From NCBI GenBank assembly GCA_017643965.1, contig JAEPMM010000001.1:1-46717 (forward strand): a DNA stretch of 46,717 nucleotides, written 5' to 3'. This document shows positions 7,114 through 15,172 of the stretch, piece by piece (positions within the stretch are counted from its first letter, which is position 1; the number at the start of each line of letters is the position of its first letter). This DNA is from Marinobacter sp. GTDB lineage: Bacteria > Pseudomonadota > Gammaproteobacteria > Pseudomonadales > Oleiphilaceae. The position numbers and the translations under genes are program-made. The notes beneath the pieces are model-generated. The model saw only the letters and a list, made by a program, of their open reading frames with translations. It was not told the DNA's origin and did not search any database.

Positions 7114-8172
7114 ACCGTGCTGCCTCAGGGCCCAGTGCACATGTTCCCGTACCATCTCCGAAGGGTGATCGGCTCGCTGTTTCAGGGCTTCGATCACCGG
7201 TATGGTGGAGGGAGCGTTACCAAGGCCGACGGCCAGATTGCGTAGCCAGCCCTCGTAACCGGTGCGGCGAATGGCGGAGCCTTCGGTGCGTTTGAGGAAC
7301 TGTTCTTCGGTCCACAGGAACAGCACGGCCAGCTCGCTGTTGTTCAGGCCGTGGCGAGGCTGGAAGTCTGGCTCCCGGGTGGGCTTGCTGAATTTGTTCC
7401 AGGGGCACACCAGCTGGCAGTCGTCGCAGCCGAAGACGCGGTTGCCCAGCAGCGGGCGCAATTCTTCCGGAATACTGCCTTTCAGCTCGATGGTCAGATA
7501 GCTGATGCAGCGGCGGGCATCCAGCTGGTGTGGTCCCGGGAAGGCGTTCGTGGGGCATAAGTCCAGGCAAGCGCTGCAACTGCCGCAATGGTCGGTCTCG
7601 AATGGCTCGTCCACCGGCAGCGGCGCGCTGGTGAAAATTTCACCGAGGAAGAAAAACGAACCGGCCTTGGGGTGAATCAGCATGTTGTTCTTGCCGATCC
7701 AGCCCAGGCCTGCGCGCTGGGCAAGGGCACGTTCCAGAACCGGCGCGCTGTCCACGAAGGCGCGGTGATCGTGGCCACTGACGGCCTCGTCAATGCGTTT
7801 GGCCAGAGTCGCCAGGCGCTTACGGATCAGTTTGTGATAGTCCCGGCCGAGGGCGTAGCGAGTGACATAGGCCCGCTCCCGGTCAGTGAGTGCTTGTTTC
7901 GGGTTGTCCGGCGCTGCCAGGTAGTCCATGCGGACCGAGATCACCCGCAGGGTACCCGGTACCAGGGACGTGGGCGTATAGCGCTTGTCACCATGGTCGC
8001 CCATGTACGCCATCTCGCCGTGATAGCCTTTTGCCAGCCAGCTTTTGAGGCGCTCCCCGTGCACACCGGTGTCCGGGTGGGTGATGCCCACGCCATTGAA
8101 GCCCAGTTCCTGCGCCCAGGTGCGTATGGAATCTGGCAGGTTTTCAATGGCTTCGGCGGATTTCTCGGTCAT
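7108..8172 (-). CDS. queG: Epoxyqueuosine reductase QueG
   Basis: Catalyses the last step of queuosine biosynthesis, reduction of epoxyqueuosine at the wobble position of tRNAs with GUN anticodons, using cobalamin and two [4Fe-4S] clusters. In 354 residues I see D141 of the catalytic loop (VDSAPVLERA) and eight cluster cysteines at 196, 199, 202, 206 and 222, 249, 252, 256. The C-terminal HEAT-like tail is present. The stop (TAG at 7108-7110) lies just inside the end of convergent orn. The start ATG at 8172 has only a weak ribosome-binding site. Confidence 0.95.
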   Translation of the reverse strand: MTEKSAEAIENLPDSIRTWAQELGFNGVGITHPDTGVHGERLKSWLAKGYHGEMAYMGDHGDKRYTPTSLVPGTLRVISVRMDYLAAPDNPKQALTDRERAYVTRYALGRDYHKLIRKRLATLAKRIDEAVSGHDHRAFVDSAPVLERALAQRAGLGWIGKNNMLIHPKAGSFFFLGEIFTSAPLPVDEPFETDHCGSCSACLDLCPTNAFPGPHQLDARRCISYLTIELKGSIPEELRPLLGNRVFGCDDCQLVCPWNKFSKPTREPDFQPRHGLNNSELAVLFLWTEEQFLKRTEGSAIRRTGYEGWLRNLAVGLGNAPSTIPVIEALKQRADHPSEMVREHVHWALRQHGL

Positions 8173-8219
8173 GTTCGTGCAAGCAGCGTGAGCGTACGGA
8201 ATTTTAATCTGATTAAGTT

Positions 8220-8247
8220 ATGACCTTTTTCTGTGTTTTGCTATGCT
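8220..8247 (+). promoter_or_regulatory. Candidate promoter for the nnr-hflC gene run
   Basis: ATGACC at 8220-8225 and TATGCT at 8242-8247 are separated by 16 bp. TG-C before the -10 gives an extended -10 form. It lies 57 bp upstream of nnr in the 131-bp gap after divergent queG. Confidence 0.4.
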
Positions 8248-8303
8248 TTACAGGTATCTGGCCAATTTTCTTAAACTGATTTCTTTAGCTGGAGCGCGGT
8301 TGT

Positions 8304-9863
8304 ATGCGCCTGACTGATCGCCACAGTCTACCAGAAGACCTTTACTCCGCAGACGCTGTGCGGGAGATTGATCGCTATGTGATTGATCAGCAGGGTGTTG
8401 ATGGATTCGGGCTGATGCAGTCGGCGGCCGCTGCCGTGTTCCGTCGGCTGATGCAGAGGTGGCCCGAGCCGCGTCGCCTTCTGGTGTTGTGTGGCGCGGG
8501 TAACAACGGCGGTGACGGGTACCTGGTGGCGGCGGCCGCCCAGCGCCATGGCATACCGGTTGATTGCGTGGCCGTTGCACCGGTGGAGAAACTGTCAGGC
8601 GATGCGCGCCGGGCCTGGCAGAAAGCCTGCAGTGACAGTGTCGAGGTCAAAGACCTGCAGACGTTGTCCGCCTCGGAGCGTGATCAGCACTTCACGTCGG
8701 CGTCGCTGATTGTCGACGCCATGCTGGGTACGGGTGTGGCCGGTGCGCCCCGGGAACCGTTCGCGGAGATGATCCGGCGGTGCCAGCACTCGCCTGTCGC
8801 CGTAGTGGCGGTGGATCTGCCGTCCGGGTTGAATGCTACCACCGGTGCGGCGCCGGGTGATGTGGTTCGTGCCGATCTTACCGTGACGTTTATCGGTCTC
8901 AAGGCTGGCCTGTTCACCGGGCAGGGTCCCGAAGCGTGTGGGGCTCTGTGTTTTGAGTCCCTGGGCACGGAACCCTGGTTGCCGCATTCAGGTCAGATGC
9001 CGATAGCCCATCGCATTGACTGGTCTGTGCTGCAGGCGAGCCTGCCGCGCCGGCCACTGACTGCCCACAAGGGGCGGTTCGGGCACGTGCTGGTGGTGGC
9101 CGGTGATCGGGGTTTCGGCGGGGCAGGGATTCTGGCGGCTGAGGCGGCGGCCCGCAGCGGCGCCGGGCTGGTTACCCTGGCCACCCGACCCGAACATGCG
9201 GCGCCGGCGTTGGCGCGGTGCCCCTCGATCATGGTGCAGGGGCTGATCCATGGGTCGGAATTGCCCGCCCTGGTGGAAGCGGCGGACGTGATTGTCTGTG
9301 GTCCGGGCATTGGCCAGAGCGCCTGGGGCCAGCAAATGTTGCAGCAGGTGGTGGCCAGCGGCAAACCCCGGGTTCTGGATGCCGATGCACTGAACCTGAT
9401 GTCGTCGCGGGTGGCGGTGCGGGACAACGACCATATACTTACCCCCCACCCCGGGGAGGCGGCGCGGCTTCTGGGTTGCCCGGTGGCGGAAATTGAAGCT
9501 GACCGGATCAAGGCGACGGCGAAACTCTGCGAGGTCTACGGCGGCACGGTGCTGCTGAAAGGCGCCGGTACCGTGGTCGGTTGTGAAGAAGCCTTGCCGG
9601 CCATTGTCAGCGGGAGCAATCCGGGGATGGCAACGGGCGGCATGGGGGATGTGCTGGCCGGTATCGTCGGTGCACTTTATGGCCAGTTCGGGCATCCTGC
9701 CACGGCAGCCAGAATGGGCGCAGCTCTGCATCTGGCAGCGGCGCAGCGGGCAACCCTGAGCAAAGGCTACATGGGGCTGCTGCCGACCGATGTGATTGAT
9801 GCATTGCCGTCGGTGCTGGCGGAGGCGGAGCAGCTCAACATCCATGAGGGAACAGCGGAATAA
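8304..9863 (+). CDS. nnr: Bifunctional NAD(P)H-hydrate epimerase / ADP-dependent NAD(P)H-hydrate dehydratase
   Basis: Repairs hydrated NADH and NADPH. The N-terminal YjeF domain (about 1-215) epimerises the R form; CGAGNNGGDGY at residues 63-73 is its signature. The C-terminal kinase-like domain (about 230-519) dehydrates the S form using ADP and carries TGGMGDVLAG near residue 446. The 519 residues match the fused form found in E. coli and Pseudomonas. Its stop codon overlaps the tsaE start by one base (TAATG), so the two are likely translationally coupled. It is first in a long co-directional run. Confidence 0.95.
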   Translation: MRLTDRHSLPEDLYSADAVREIDRYVIDQQGVDGFGLMQSAAAAVFRRLMQRWPEPRRLLVLCGAGNNGGDGYLVAAAAQRHGIPVDCVAVAPVEKLSGDARRAWQKACSDSVEVKDLQTLSASERDQHFTSASLIVDAMLGTGVAGAPREPFAEMIRRCQHSPVAVVAVDLPSGLNATTGAAPGDVVRADLTVTFIGLKAGLFTGQGPEACGALCFESLGTEPWLPHSGQMPIAHRIDWSVLQASLPRRPLTAHKGRFGHVLVVAGDRGFGGAGILAAEAAARSGAGLVTLATRPEHAAPALARCPSIMVQGLIHGSELPALVEAADVIVCGPGIGQSAWGQQMLQQVVASGKPRVLDADALNLMSSRVAVRDNDHILTPHPGEAARLLGCPVAEIEADRIKATAKLCEVYGGTVLLKGAGTVVGCEEALPAIVSGSNPGMATGGMGDVLAGIVGALYGQFGHPATAARMGAALHLAAAQRATLSKGYMGLLPTDVIDALPSVLAEAEQLNIHEGTAE

Positions 9864-10366
9864 TGGTGGCTATGCAATCAACTGAGTCCGGCACCCGGGT
9901 TTTTCTCGCCGACGAGGCGGAAACCGAGGCGCTGGGCCAACGGCTTGCGGGCCTGATCAGAGCGGAAGGTCGGGGTGTGACAATCTTCCTCGAGGGCAAC
10001 CTCGGCATGGGCAAGACCACCCTGAGCCGCGGTCTGATTCGCGGCCTGGGGCATGTGGGGGCGGTCAAAAGCCCCACGTATACGCTGGTGGAGCCCTACG
10101 AGCATCTGTGTCCTGCGGCCTATCATTTCGACCTGTACCGGTTGGGTGATCCGGAAGAACTGGAGTACATGGGCATTCGCGATTACTTCGAGAGCGGCGC
10201 CCTGTGCCTGATCGAGTGGCCGGAGCGGGGGCAGGGGGTTCTGCCAGCGGCGGATCTGACCGTGACCCTGGTACGGGAGGGCAGTGGACGTTCCGCGCAT
10301 ATCGTGGCTGGGACGGATGTCGGAGCCCGATTGGTGGTGGCTTTTAGCAGTGCTGAAACAGGATAA
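9863..10366 (+). CDS. tsaE: tRNA threonylcarbamoyladenosine biosynthesis protein TsaE
   Basis: ATPase partner of TsaB and TsaD that drives t6A37 modification of ANN-decoding tRNAs. The 167-residue protein has a P-loop GNLGMGKT at 45-52, SPTYTLVEPY, HFDLYRL and LIEWPERG, all characteristic of the family. The start is ATG at 9863; a second in-frame ATG at 9872 is possible. The gene overlaps nnr by one base, and its stop codon is inside the first copy of a 10-bp direct repeat that spans the gap to amiB. Confidence 0.95.
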   Translation: MVAMQSTESGTRVFLADEAETEALGQRLAGLIRAEGRGVTIFLEGNLGMGKTTLSRGLIRGLGHVGAVKSPTYTLVEPYEHLCPAAYHFDLYRLGDPEELEYMGIRDYFESGALCLIEWPERGQGVLPAADLTVTLVREGSGRSAHIVAGTDVGARLVVAFSSAETG

Positions 10367-10391
10367 TCCGCGTCAATGCGGAACAGGATAA
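10357..10391 (+). repeat. Direct 10-bp repeat flanking a small hairpin between tsaE and amiB
   Basis: AACAGGATAA occurs at 10357-10366 (covering the tsaE stop) and again at 10382-10391. Between them TCCGC and GCGGA pair around a 6-nt loop. It may be a small local duplication. It could place a structured element in the amiB leader. Confidence 0.55.
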
Positions 10392-10407
10392 AAAGCGGGT
10401 ACGCAGT

Positions 10408-11769
10408 ATGAAAGACATCAAGGCAATGGGAAAATCGCTGGCGTCTGTCGCGCTGATGGCATTGCTGGCCTGGCCGGCTGTGATTGCGGCCGCCACGGGC
10501 GTTGAAGGCGCGCGGCTATGGCCTGCTCCCGATCACACGCGGCTGGTGTTGGACACTGCCGGCAAGGTGGACCACAACGTCTTTTCGCTGTCCGGCCCCG
10601 CGCGACTGGTGATCGACATGAAGAATGTCGACCTGAAAACCGATTTTTCCGGGCTCGATCTGTCGGGCAGTCCGATCAAGCGAATCCGCAGTGCCCGCCG
10701 CAATGGCAATGATCTGCGGGTGGTGCTGGACCTCAGGGACGACATCAAGCCACGGAGTTTTCAGCTTGAGCCTAACCAGCAATACGGCCATCGCCTGGTA
10801 GTCGACCTGATTGATGAGGGCGGGCTGAAAACCCAGAAGCCTGCCAAACCAACGGTGGCGCAGAACCCGAACGGCAAGCGCGACATTATCGTAGTGATCG
10901 ATGCCGGTCACGGTGGCGAAGATCCCGGCGCCATCGGCCCCAGAGGCACCCGCGAGAAAGACGTGGTGTTTTCCATGGCCAAGACATTGCAGAGTCTGAT
11001 CAACCAGAAGCCGGGATTCACCGCCAAGCTGACCCGTACCGGCGATTATTACATCGACCTGCGCAGCCGCACCCTGCTGGCAAGAAAGCACAATGCGGAT
11101 CTGTTCGTGTCCGTTCATGCGGACGCGTTCCGCACACCGCAACCCAGCGGCGCGTCGGTGTTTGCGCTGTCAGAGCGCGGGGCAACCAGTGAGTCCGCAC
11201 GTTGGCTGGCGCAGAGCGAGAACCGCTCGGACCTGATTGGTGGCGCCGGTGGCGTCTCCCTCAACGGACGCGATGAGATGCTTGCGGGCGTGCTGCTGGA
11301 TCTCTCCATGACCGCCAGCATCAACTCCAGCCTGGGTGTGGGCAGCTCGATCCTGGGCAAACTCGGCAACGTGACCAAGCTGCATAAGCGGGGTGTGGAG
11401 CAGGCGGCGTTCGTGGTGTTGAAGTCACCAGACATTCCCTCGTTGCTGGTGGAAGCGGGCTTCATCTCCAATCCGCAGGAAGAACGCAACCTGGCCAGCT
11501 CGGCCTACCAGCGCAAGCTGGCCAACGCCGTGTTTGACGGCATTTACGATTACTTTGCCAAGACGCCGCCTCCGGGCACCTTGCTGGCCCACCAGAAGGC
11601 CAACGGCAAGATTGGCGGCAATGTCAGTCAGTACCGAATACGCCGTGGCGACACGATGTCCACGCTGGCGCGGGAGAACCAGACATCCGTCAGCGAGTTG
11701 ATGCGGTTTAACGGCCTGAACAACGACCGTGTTATGGTAGGGCAAACCATTCGTATTCCCGCATCCTGA
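10408..11769 (+). CDS. amiB: N-acetylmuramoyl-L-alanine amidase with AMIN and LysM domains (AmiB type)
   Basis: Periplasmic zinc amidase that splits septal peptidoglycan during daughter-cell separation. The 453 residues comprise a signal peptide (hydrophobic 11-29), an AMIN domain (about 32-130) for septal targeting, an amidase_3 domain (about 158-385) and a C-terminal LysM repeat (about 406-452, beginning YRIRRGDTMSTLA). Zinc-site and catalytic residues are visible: H168 in DAGHGG, H237 in SVHADAF and the late glutamate in VEAGFISN. The AmiB-type helix that blocks the site appears to be the stretch around ARWLAQSENRSDL. It sits between tsaE and mutL, the standard order in Pseudomonas. Confidence 0.94.
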   Translation: MKDIKAMGKSLASVALMALLAWPAVIAAATGVEGARLWPAPDHTRLVLDTAGKVDHNVFSLSGPARLVIDMKNVDLKTDFSGLDLSGSPIKRIRSARRNGNDLRVVLDLRDDIKPRSFQLEPNQQYGHRLVVDLIDEGGLKTQKPAKPTVAQNPNGKRDIIVVIDAGHGGEDPGAIGPRGTREKDVVFSMAKTLQSLINQKPGFTAKLTRTGDYYIDLRSRTLLARKHNADLFVSVHADAFRTPQPSGASVFALSERGATSESARWLAQSENRSDLIGGAGGVSLNGRDEMLAGVLLDLSMTASINSSLGVGSSILGKLGNVTKLHKRGVEQAAFVVLKSPDIPSLLVEAGFISNPQEERNLASSAYQRKLANAVFDGIYDYFAKTPPPGTLLAHQKANGKIGGNVSQYRIRRGDTMSTLARENQTSVSELMRFNGLNNDRVMVGQTIRIPAS

Positions 11770-11789
11770 TCAAGAGGTTTTCCCGAACT

Positions 11790-13709
11790 ATGCCCGCCAT
11801 ACGATTGCTGTCACCACGGCTTGCCAACCAGATTGCGGCCGGCGAAGTGGTGGAGCGCCCGGCCTCCGTGGTCAAGGAACTGGTGGAAAACGCCCTGGAT
11901 GCCGGCGCCAGCCGTGTCGATATCGATATAGAACAGGGTGGTGTGAAACTGATTCGGGTGCGCGATGACGGTTTCGGAATCGGAGAAGCGGATCTGCCGC
12001 TGGCACTCAGCCGCCATGCCACCAGCAAGATCGAGAGTCTCGACGATCTGGAGGCGGTGGCATCGCTGGGCTTTCGCGGTGAGGCGCTGGCCAGTATCAG
12101 TTCCGTATCCAGGCTGGCGCTGACATCCCGCACCGAGGAGCAGGAGGCGGCCTCCCGCGTCGAGGTTGAGGGGCGTGACATGGACGCCCGAATATCCCCG
12201 GCGGCGCACCCGGTCGGCACCACGGTCGAGGTGCGGGACCTGTTTTTCAATACGCCGGCCCGCCGCAAGTTCCTGCGCACCGAAAAGACCGAATTCAACC
12301 ACGTTGACGAGTGTGTGCGCCGGCAGGCTTTGAGCCGTTTTGATGCCGGCTTCACCCTGCGTCATAACCAGCGGGTGATCCAGAGCCTGCGCCCGGCGGT
12401 CAATGCGCTGGACAGAGAGCGGCGCATCGGCGCCCTGTGTGGGCAACAGTTTATCGACAACGCCGTGGTCATTGATGCCGAAGCCACGGGCTTGCGACTC
12501 TGGGGGTGGGTGGCATTGCCCACCTTCTCCCGCAGTCAGGCGGACCTGCAGTATTTCTTCGTTAATGGTCGCGTAATCCGTGACCGCCTGGTGGCTCACG
12601 CGGTGCGTCAGGCCTACCGCGATGTACTGTACAACAATCGCCACCCGGCATTTGTGCTCTACCTGGAAGTGGATCCGGCCACGGTGGACGTGAACGTTCA
12701 CCCCACCAAGCACGAGGTGCGATTCCGCGACGGCCGGCTGGTGCACGATTTTATCTTCCGAACGCTGCACAAAGCCCTGGCGGATGTGCGGCCAGATGAC
12801 CATTTGCGGGGTGCCGTCGCGCAATCTGCGGTGCGCGAGGGTTCGGAGGTCGCTGTTGTGGCCGGCTCGCAATCCGCCTACCCCGATGTCGCCAGCCAGG
12901 CCGAACAGCCTGCCAGCCGGAGCTGGGGGGAAACGGCGTCGGTGTTTGACTCCCGTGCAGGCAGCGCCCAGCCTCAGCCGCCGCAGCACCAGTGGCAGGC
13001 GCGGGACCAGATGGGCTTTTATCAGTCCCTGAACCAGGGCGGGGGGCTGGCAACTGCCCAGCAGGACGCGCCGGCCCGTGACTTCGCGGCCGGGCAGCCC
13101 ACCCCGCCGGTAGACAGTGAAGCCGAGCCACCTCTCGGTTACGCCATTGCCCAGCTCCACGGTATCTACATTCTTGCCCAGAGCCGTCAGGGCATGATTG
13201 TGGTGGATATGCACGCAGCTCATGAGCGTATCACCTACGAGCGCATGAAGCGGGCGCTGGAGGCGCAGGACCTCAAGAGCCAACCGCTGCTGGTGCCGGT
13301 ATCTCTAGCGGTCAGCCAGAAAGAGGCGGCGCTGGCGGAAACCCACGCCGGCGAGCTTCAGCAACTGGGGCTGCAGGTCGAGCGGATCGGGCCGGAAACC
13401 CTGGCCATTCGCCAGGTGCCTGCTCTGTTGCGGGGTGCCGACACCGAACAGCTTGTCCGGGACGTGTTGGCGGACCTGATCGAGAACGGCCAGAGCGATC
13501 GTGTCGAGGCGGTGACCCATGAATTGCTGGGTACGATGGCCTGCCACGGCTCCGTGCGGGCGAACCGCCAGTTGACCATTCCGGAAATGAACACGTTGCT
13601 GCGGGATATGGAAGCCACCGAGCGCAGTGGCCAGTGCAATCACGGTCGCCCGACCTGGACGGTGGTGACCTTGTCCGAGCTGGACAAGCTGTTCCTGCGG
13701 GGGCGTTGA
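11790..13709 (+). CDS. mutL: DNA mismatch repair protein MutL
   Basis: Links MutS mismatch recognition to strand removal. The 639 residues have an N-terminal GHKL ATPase (ENALDAGA, DDGFGI, LGFRGEALASI), a long proline- and glutamine-rich linker (about 335-445) and a C-terminal dimerisation domain. That domain contains DMHAAHERITYE starting at D473, which fits the DxHA(x)2E(x)4E endonuclease motif, plus ACHGSVRA and CNHGRPTW near the end. It is therefore the nicking type seen in Pseudomonas rather than the E. coli type paired with MutH. The ATG follows amiB by 20 bp. Three bp separate it from miaA. Confidence 0.95.
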   Translation: MPAIRLLSPRLANQIAAGEVVERPASVVKELVENALDAGASRVDIDIEQGGVKLIRVRDDGFGIGEADLPLALSRHATSKIESLDDLEAVASLGFRGEALASISSVSRLALTSRTEEQEAASRVEVEGRDMDARISPAAHPVGTTVEVRDLFFNTPARRKFLRTEKTEFNHVDECVRRQALSRFDAGFTLRHNQRVIQSLRPAVNALDRERRIGALCGQQFIDNAVVIDAEATGLRLWGWVALPTFSRSQADLQYFFVNGRVIRDRLVAHAVRQAYRDVLYNNRHPAFVLYLEVDPATVDVNVHPTKHEVRFRDGRLVHDFIFRTLHKALADVRPDDHLRGAVAQSAVREGSEVAVVAGSQSAYPDVASQAEQPASRSWGETASVFDSRAGSAQPQPPQHQWQARDQMGFYQSLNQGGGLATAQQDAPARDFAAGQPTPPVDSEAEPPLGYAIAQLHGIYILAQSRQGMIVVDMHAAHERITYERMKRALEAQDLKSQPLLVPVSLAVSQKEAALAETHAGELQQLGLQVERIGPETLAIRQVPALLRGADTEQLVRDVLADLIENGQSDRVEAVTHELLGTMACHGSVRANRQLTIPEMNTLLRDMEATERSGQCNHGRPTWTVVTLSELDKLFLRGR

Positions 13710-13712
13710 AGC

Positions 13713-14765
13713 GTGGTGAACGAAAACCGGACCGGAGCAACGTCATTGCCGCTGGCCATTTTTCTGATGGGGCCAACCGCGTCCGGTAAGACCGACCTGG
13801 CGATGGCGCTGTGTTGGCGGTTGCCCTACGACATTATCAGCGTCGATGCGGCGATGATTTACCGTGGTATGGACATCGGCACCGCCAAGCCCACTGCCTC
13901 TGAACTGGCCCGTGCGCCGCACCGGTTGATCGACATCTGTGATCCGTCAGAGCGCTACTCCGCCGCGGATTTCCGTCGTGATGCCCTGCGGGAAATGACG
14001 GAGATCAGCCAGCGAGGCCGTATCCCCCTGTTGGTCGGCGGTACCATGATGTATTTCAAGGCGCTGCTCCACGGCATGTCTGATCTGCCTTCCGCCGACC
14101 CGGAGTTGCGGCGGACCCTGGAGCAGGAGGCAGAAGCCAGGGGGTGGGCGGCTCTGCACGATGAGCTCAGGGCCCGGGATCCGGTTGCAGCCGATCTGAT
14201 TCATCAGAATAACCGGCAGCGGTTGATGCGGGCGCTGGAGGTTATCCGCTTGACCGGCAAGCCCATTTCCGAGCTCTGGCAGGCGCAGGCAACAGGGGCA
14301 GGGCATCTCGGCTCGGTTGGCGCAAATGTCGAGGATTACACCTATTTTACGCAATGGCAGGCAGACGAAACCGCGTCGCTTCCGTATACTGTAGTGCAAC
14401 TCGCTGTCGCGCCACCTGACAGAAAGGTGCTTCACGAACGCATCTCCCGGCGATTTCAGAACATGCTGGATGCGGGCTTCCTTGAGGAAGTCCGCGAATT
14501 GATGAGTCGTGAGGATCTGAATGTCGGTCTGCCTTCCATGCGCTGTGTCGGATATCGACAGGCATGGCAACATCTGGCCGGCGATGACGATTACAACACC
14601 ATGGTCAGCAAGGGAGTGGCTGCAACCCGCCAACTCGCCAAACGGCAGTTGACCTGGTTGCGAAAGTGGTCCGATGTGACTTGGCTTGCCAGTGATGACA
14701 AACATATCATTGACGCTGCCTTGAAAAATATCAGACTTCGCACCACATTTAATTCTGAAAAATGA
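13713..14765 (+). CDS. miaA: tRNA dimethylallyltransferase MiaA
   Basis: Transfers a dimethylallyl group to A37 of tRNAs reading UNN codons. The 350-residue protein has the P-loop GPTASGKT at 20-27, the catalytic aspartate D45 followed by IYRGMDIGTAKP, and the TRQLAKRQLTW segment near the C-terminus. The usual D-S after the second strand is D-A here (VDAAMIYRG). The start is a GTG (two GTGs in tandem, 13713 and 13716), 3 bp after the mutL stop. The order mutL-miaA-hfq-hflX-hflK-hflC is the conserved gammaproteobacterial superoperon. Confidence 0.95.
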   Translation: MVNENRTGATSLPLAIFLMGPTASGKTDLAMALCWRLPYDIISVDAAMIYRGMDIGTAKPTASELARAPHRLIDICDPSERYSAADFRRDALREMTEISQRGRIPLLVGGTMMYFKALLHGMSDLPSADPELRRTLEQEAEARGWAALHDELRARDPVAADLIHQNNRQRLMRALEVIRLTGKPISELWQAQATGAGHLGSVGANVEDYTYFTQWQADETASLPYTVVQLAVAPPDRKVLHERISRRFQNMLDAGFLEEVRELMSREDLNVGLPSMRCVGYRQAWQHLAGDDDYNTMVSKGVAATRQLAKRQLTWLRKWSDVTWLASDDKHIIDAALKNIRLRTTFNSEK

Positions 14766-14799
14766 CGATCTGCACTTACTTATAAACAGGAGAAAACAC

Positions 14800-15051
14800 A
14801 TGTCAAAAGGGCATTCTTTACAAGACCCTTACCTCAATGCCTTGCGCAAGGAACGCATTCCGGTTTCTATATTTCTGGTTAATGGCATCAAGCTGCAGGG
14901 CCAGATTGAATCTTTCGACCAATTCGTGATTCTGCTGAAAAATACTGTCAGCCAGATGGTCTACAAACACGCAATTTCTACTGTGGTACCTGCCCGGAAT
15001 GTACGCATTCCCCAGCAGGCTCCCGGCGGAGAGGGTGAGGCTGAAGACTGA
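14800..15051 (+). CDS. hfq: RNA-binding protein Hfq
   Basis: Hexameric Sm-like RNA chaperone that pairs small RNAs with mRNAs. The 83 residues contain Q8 and F42 of the proximal face region, the NGIKLQG Sm1 segment and the KHAIS Sm2 motif. The C-terminal tail is short and acidic, as in Pseudomonas. Residue 25, a tyrosine on the A-rich RNA-binding distal face in E. coli, is phenylalanine (SIFLVNG). AGGAG lies 8 bp before the ATG. A terminator-like hairpin follows at 15094. Confidence 0.97.
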   Translation: MSKGHSLQDPYLNALRKERIPVSIFLVNGIKLQGQIESFDQFVILLKNTVSQMVYKHAISTVVPARNVRIPQQAPGGEGEAED

Positions 15052-15093
15052 GTTGCCCGGTTCTCCGGTATTGCCACCCGCGTTTCCGACGAG

Positions 15094-15130
15094 CCCGCAA
15101 GGGTTCCGAGGACCGCGGGTGTTTGTTTTT
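15094..15130 (+). terminator. Probable intrinsic terminator after hfq
   Basis: CCCGC (15094-15098) pairs with GCGGG (15115-15119), and an inner GGT/ACC pairing extends it past an AAG bulge. TGTTTGTTTTT follows. It stands 42 bp after the hfq stop and 42 bp before the hflX start, and could separate abundant hfq mRNA from the hfl genes. Confidence 0.55.
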
Positions 15131-15172
15131 ATACACCAGACACTTTTTTGATGACCCAGGAGTTGCTGCCAA

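Noticed and set aside
11811..13283. A 490-codon minus-strand frame opposite mutL
   Set aside because: mutL is complete with all motifs on the plus strand, and the antisense product resembles no known protein.
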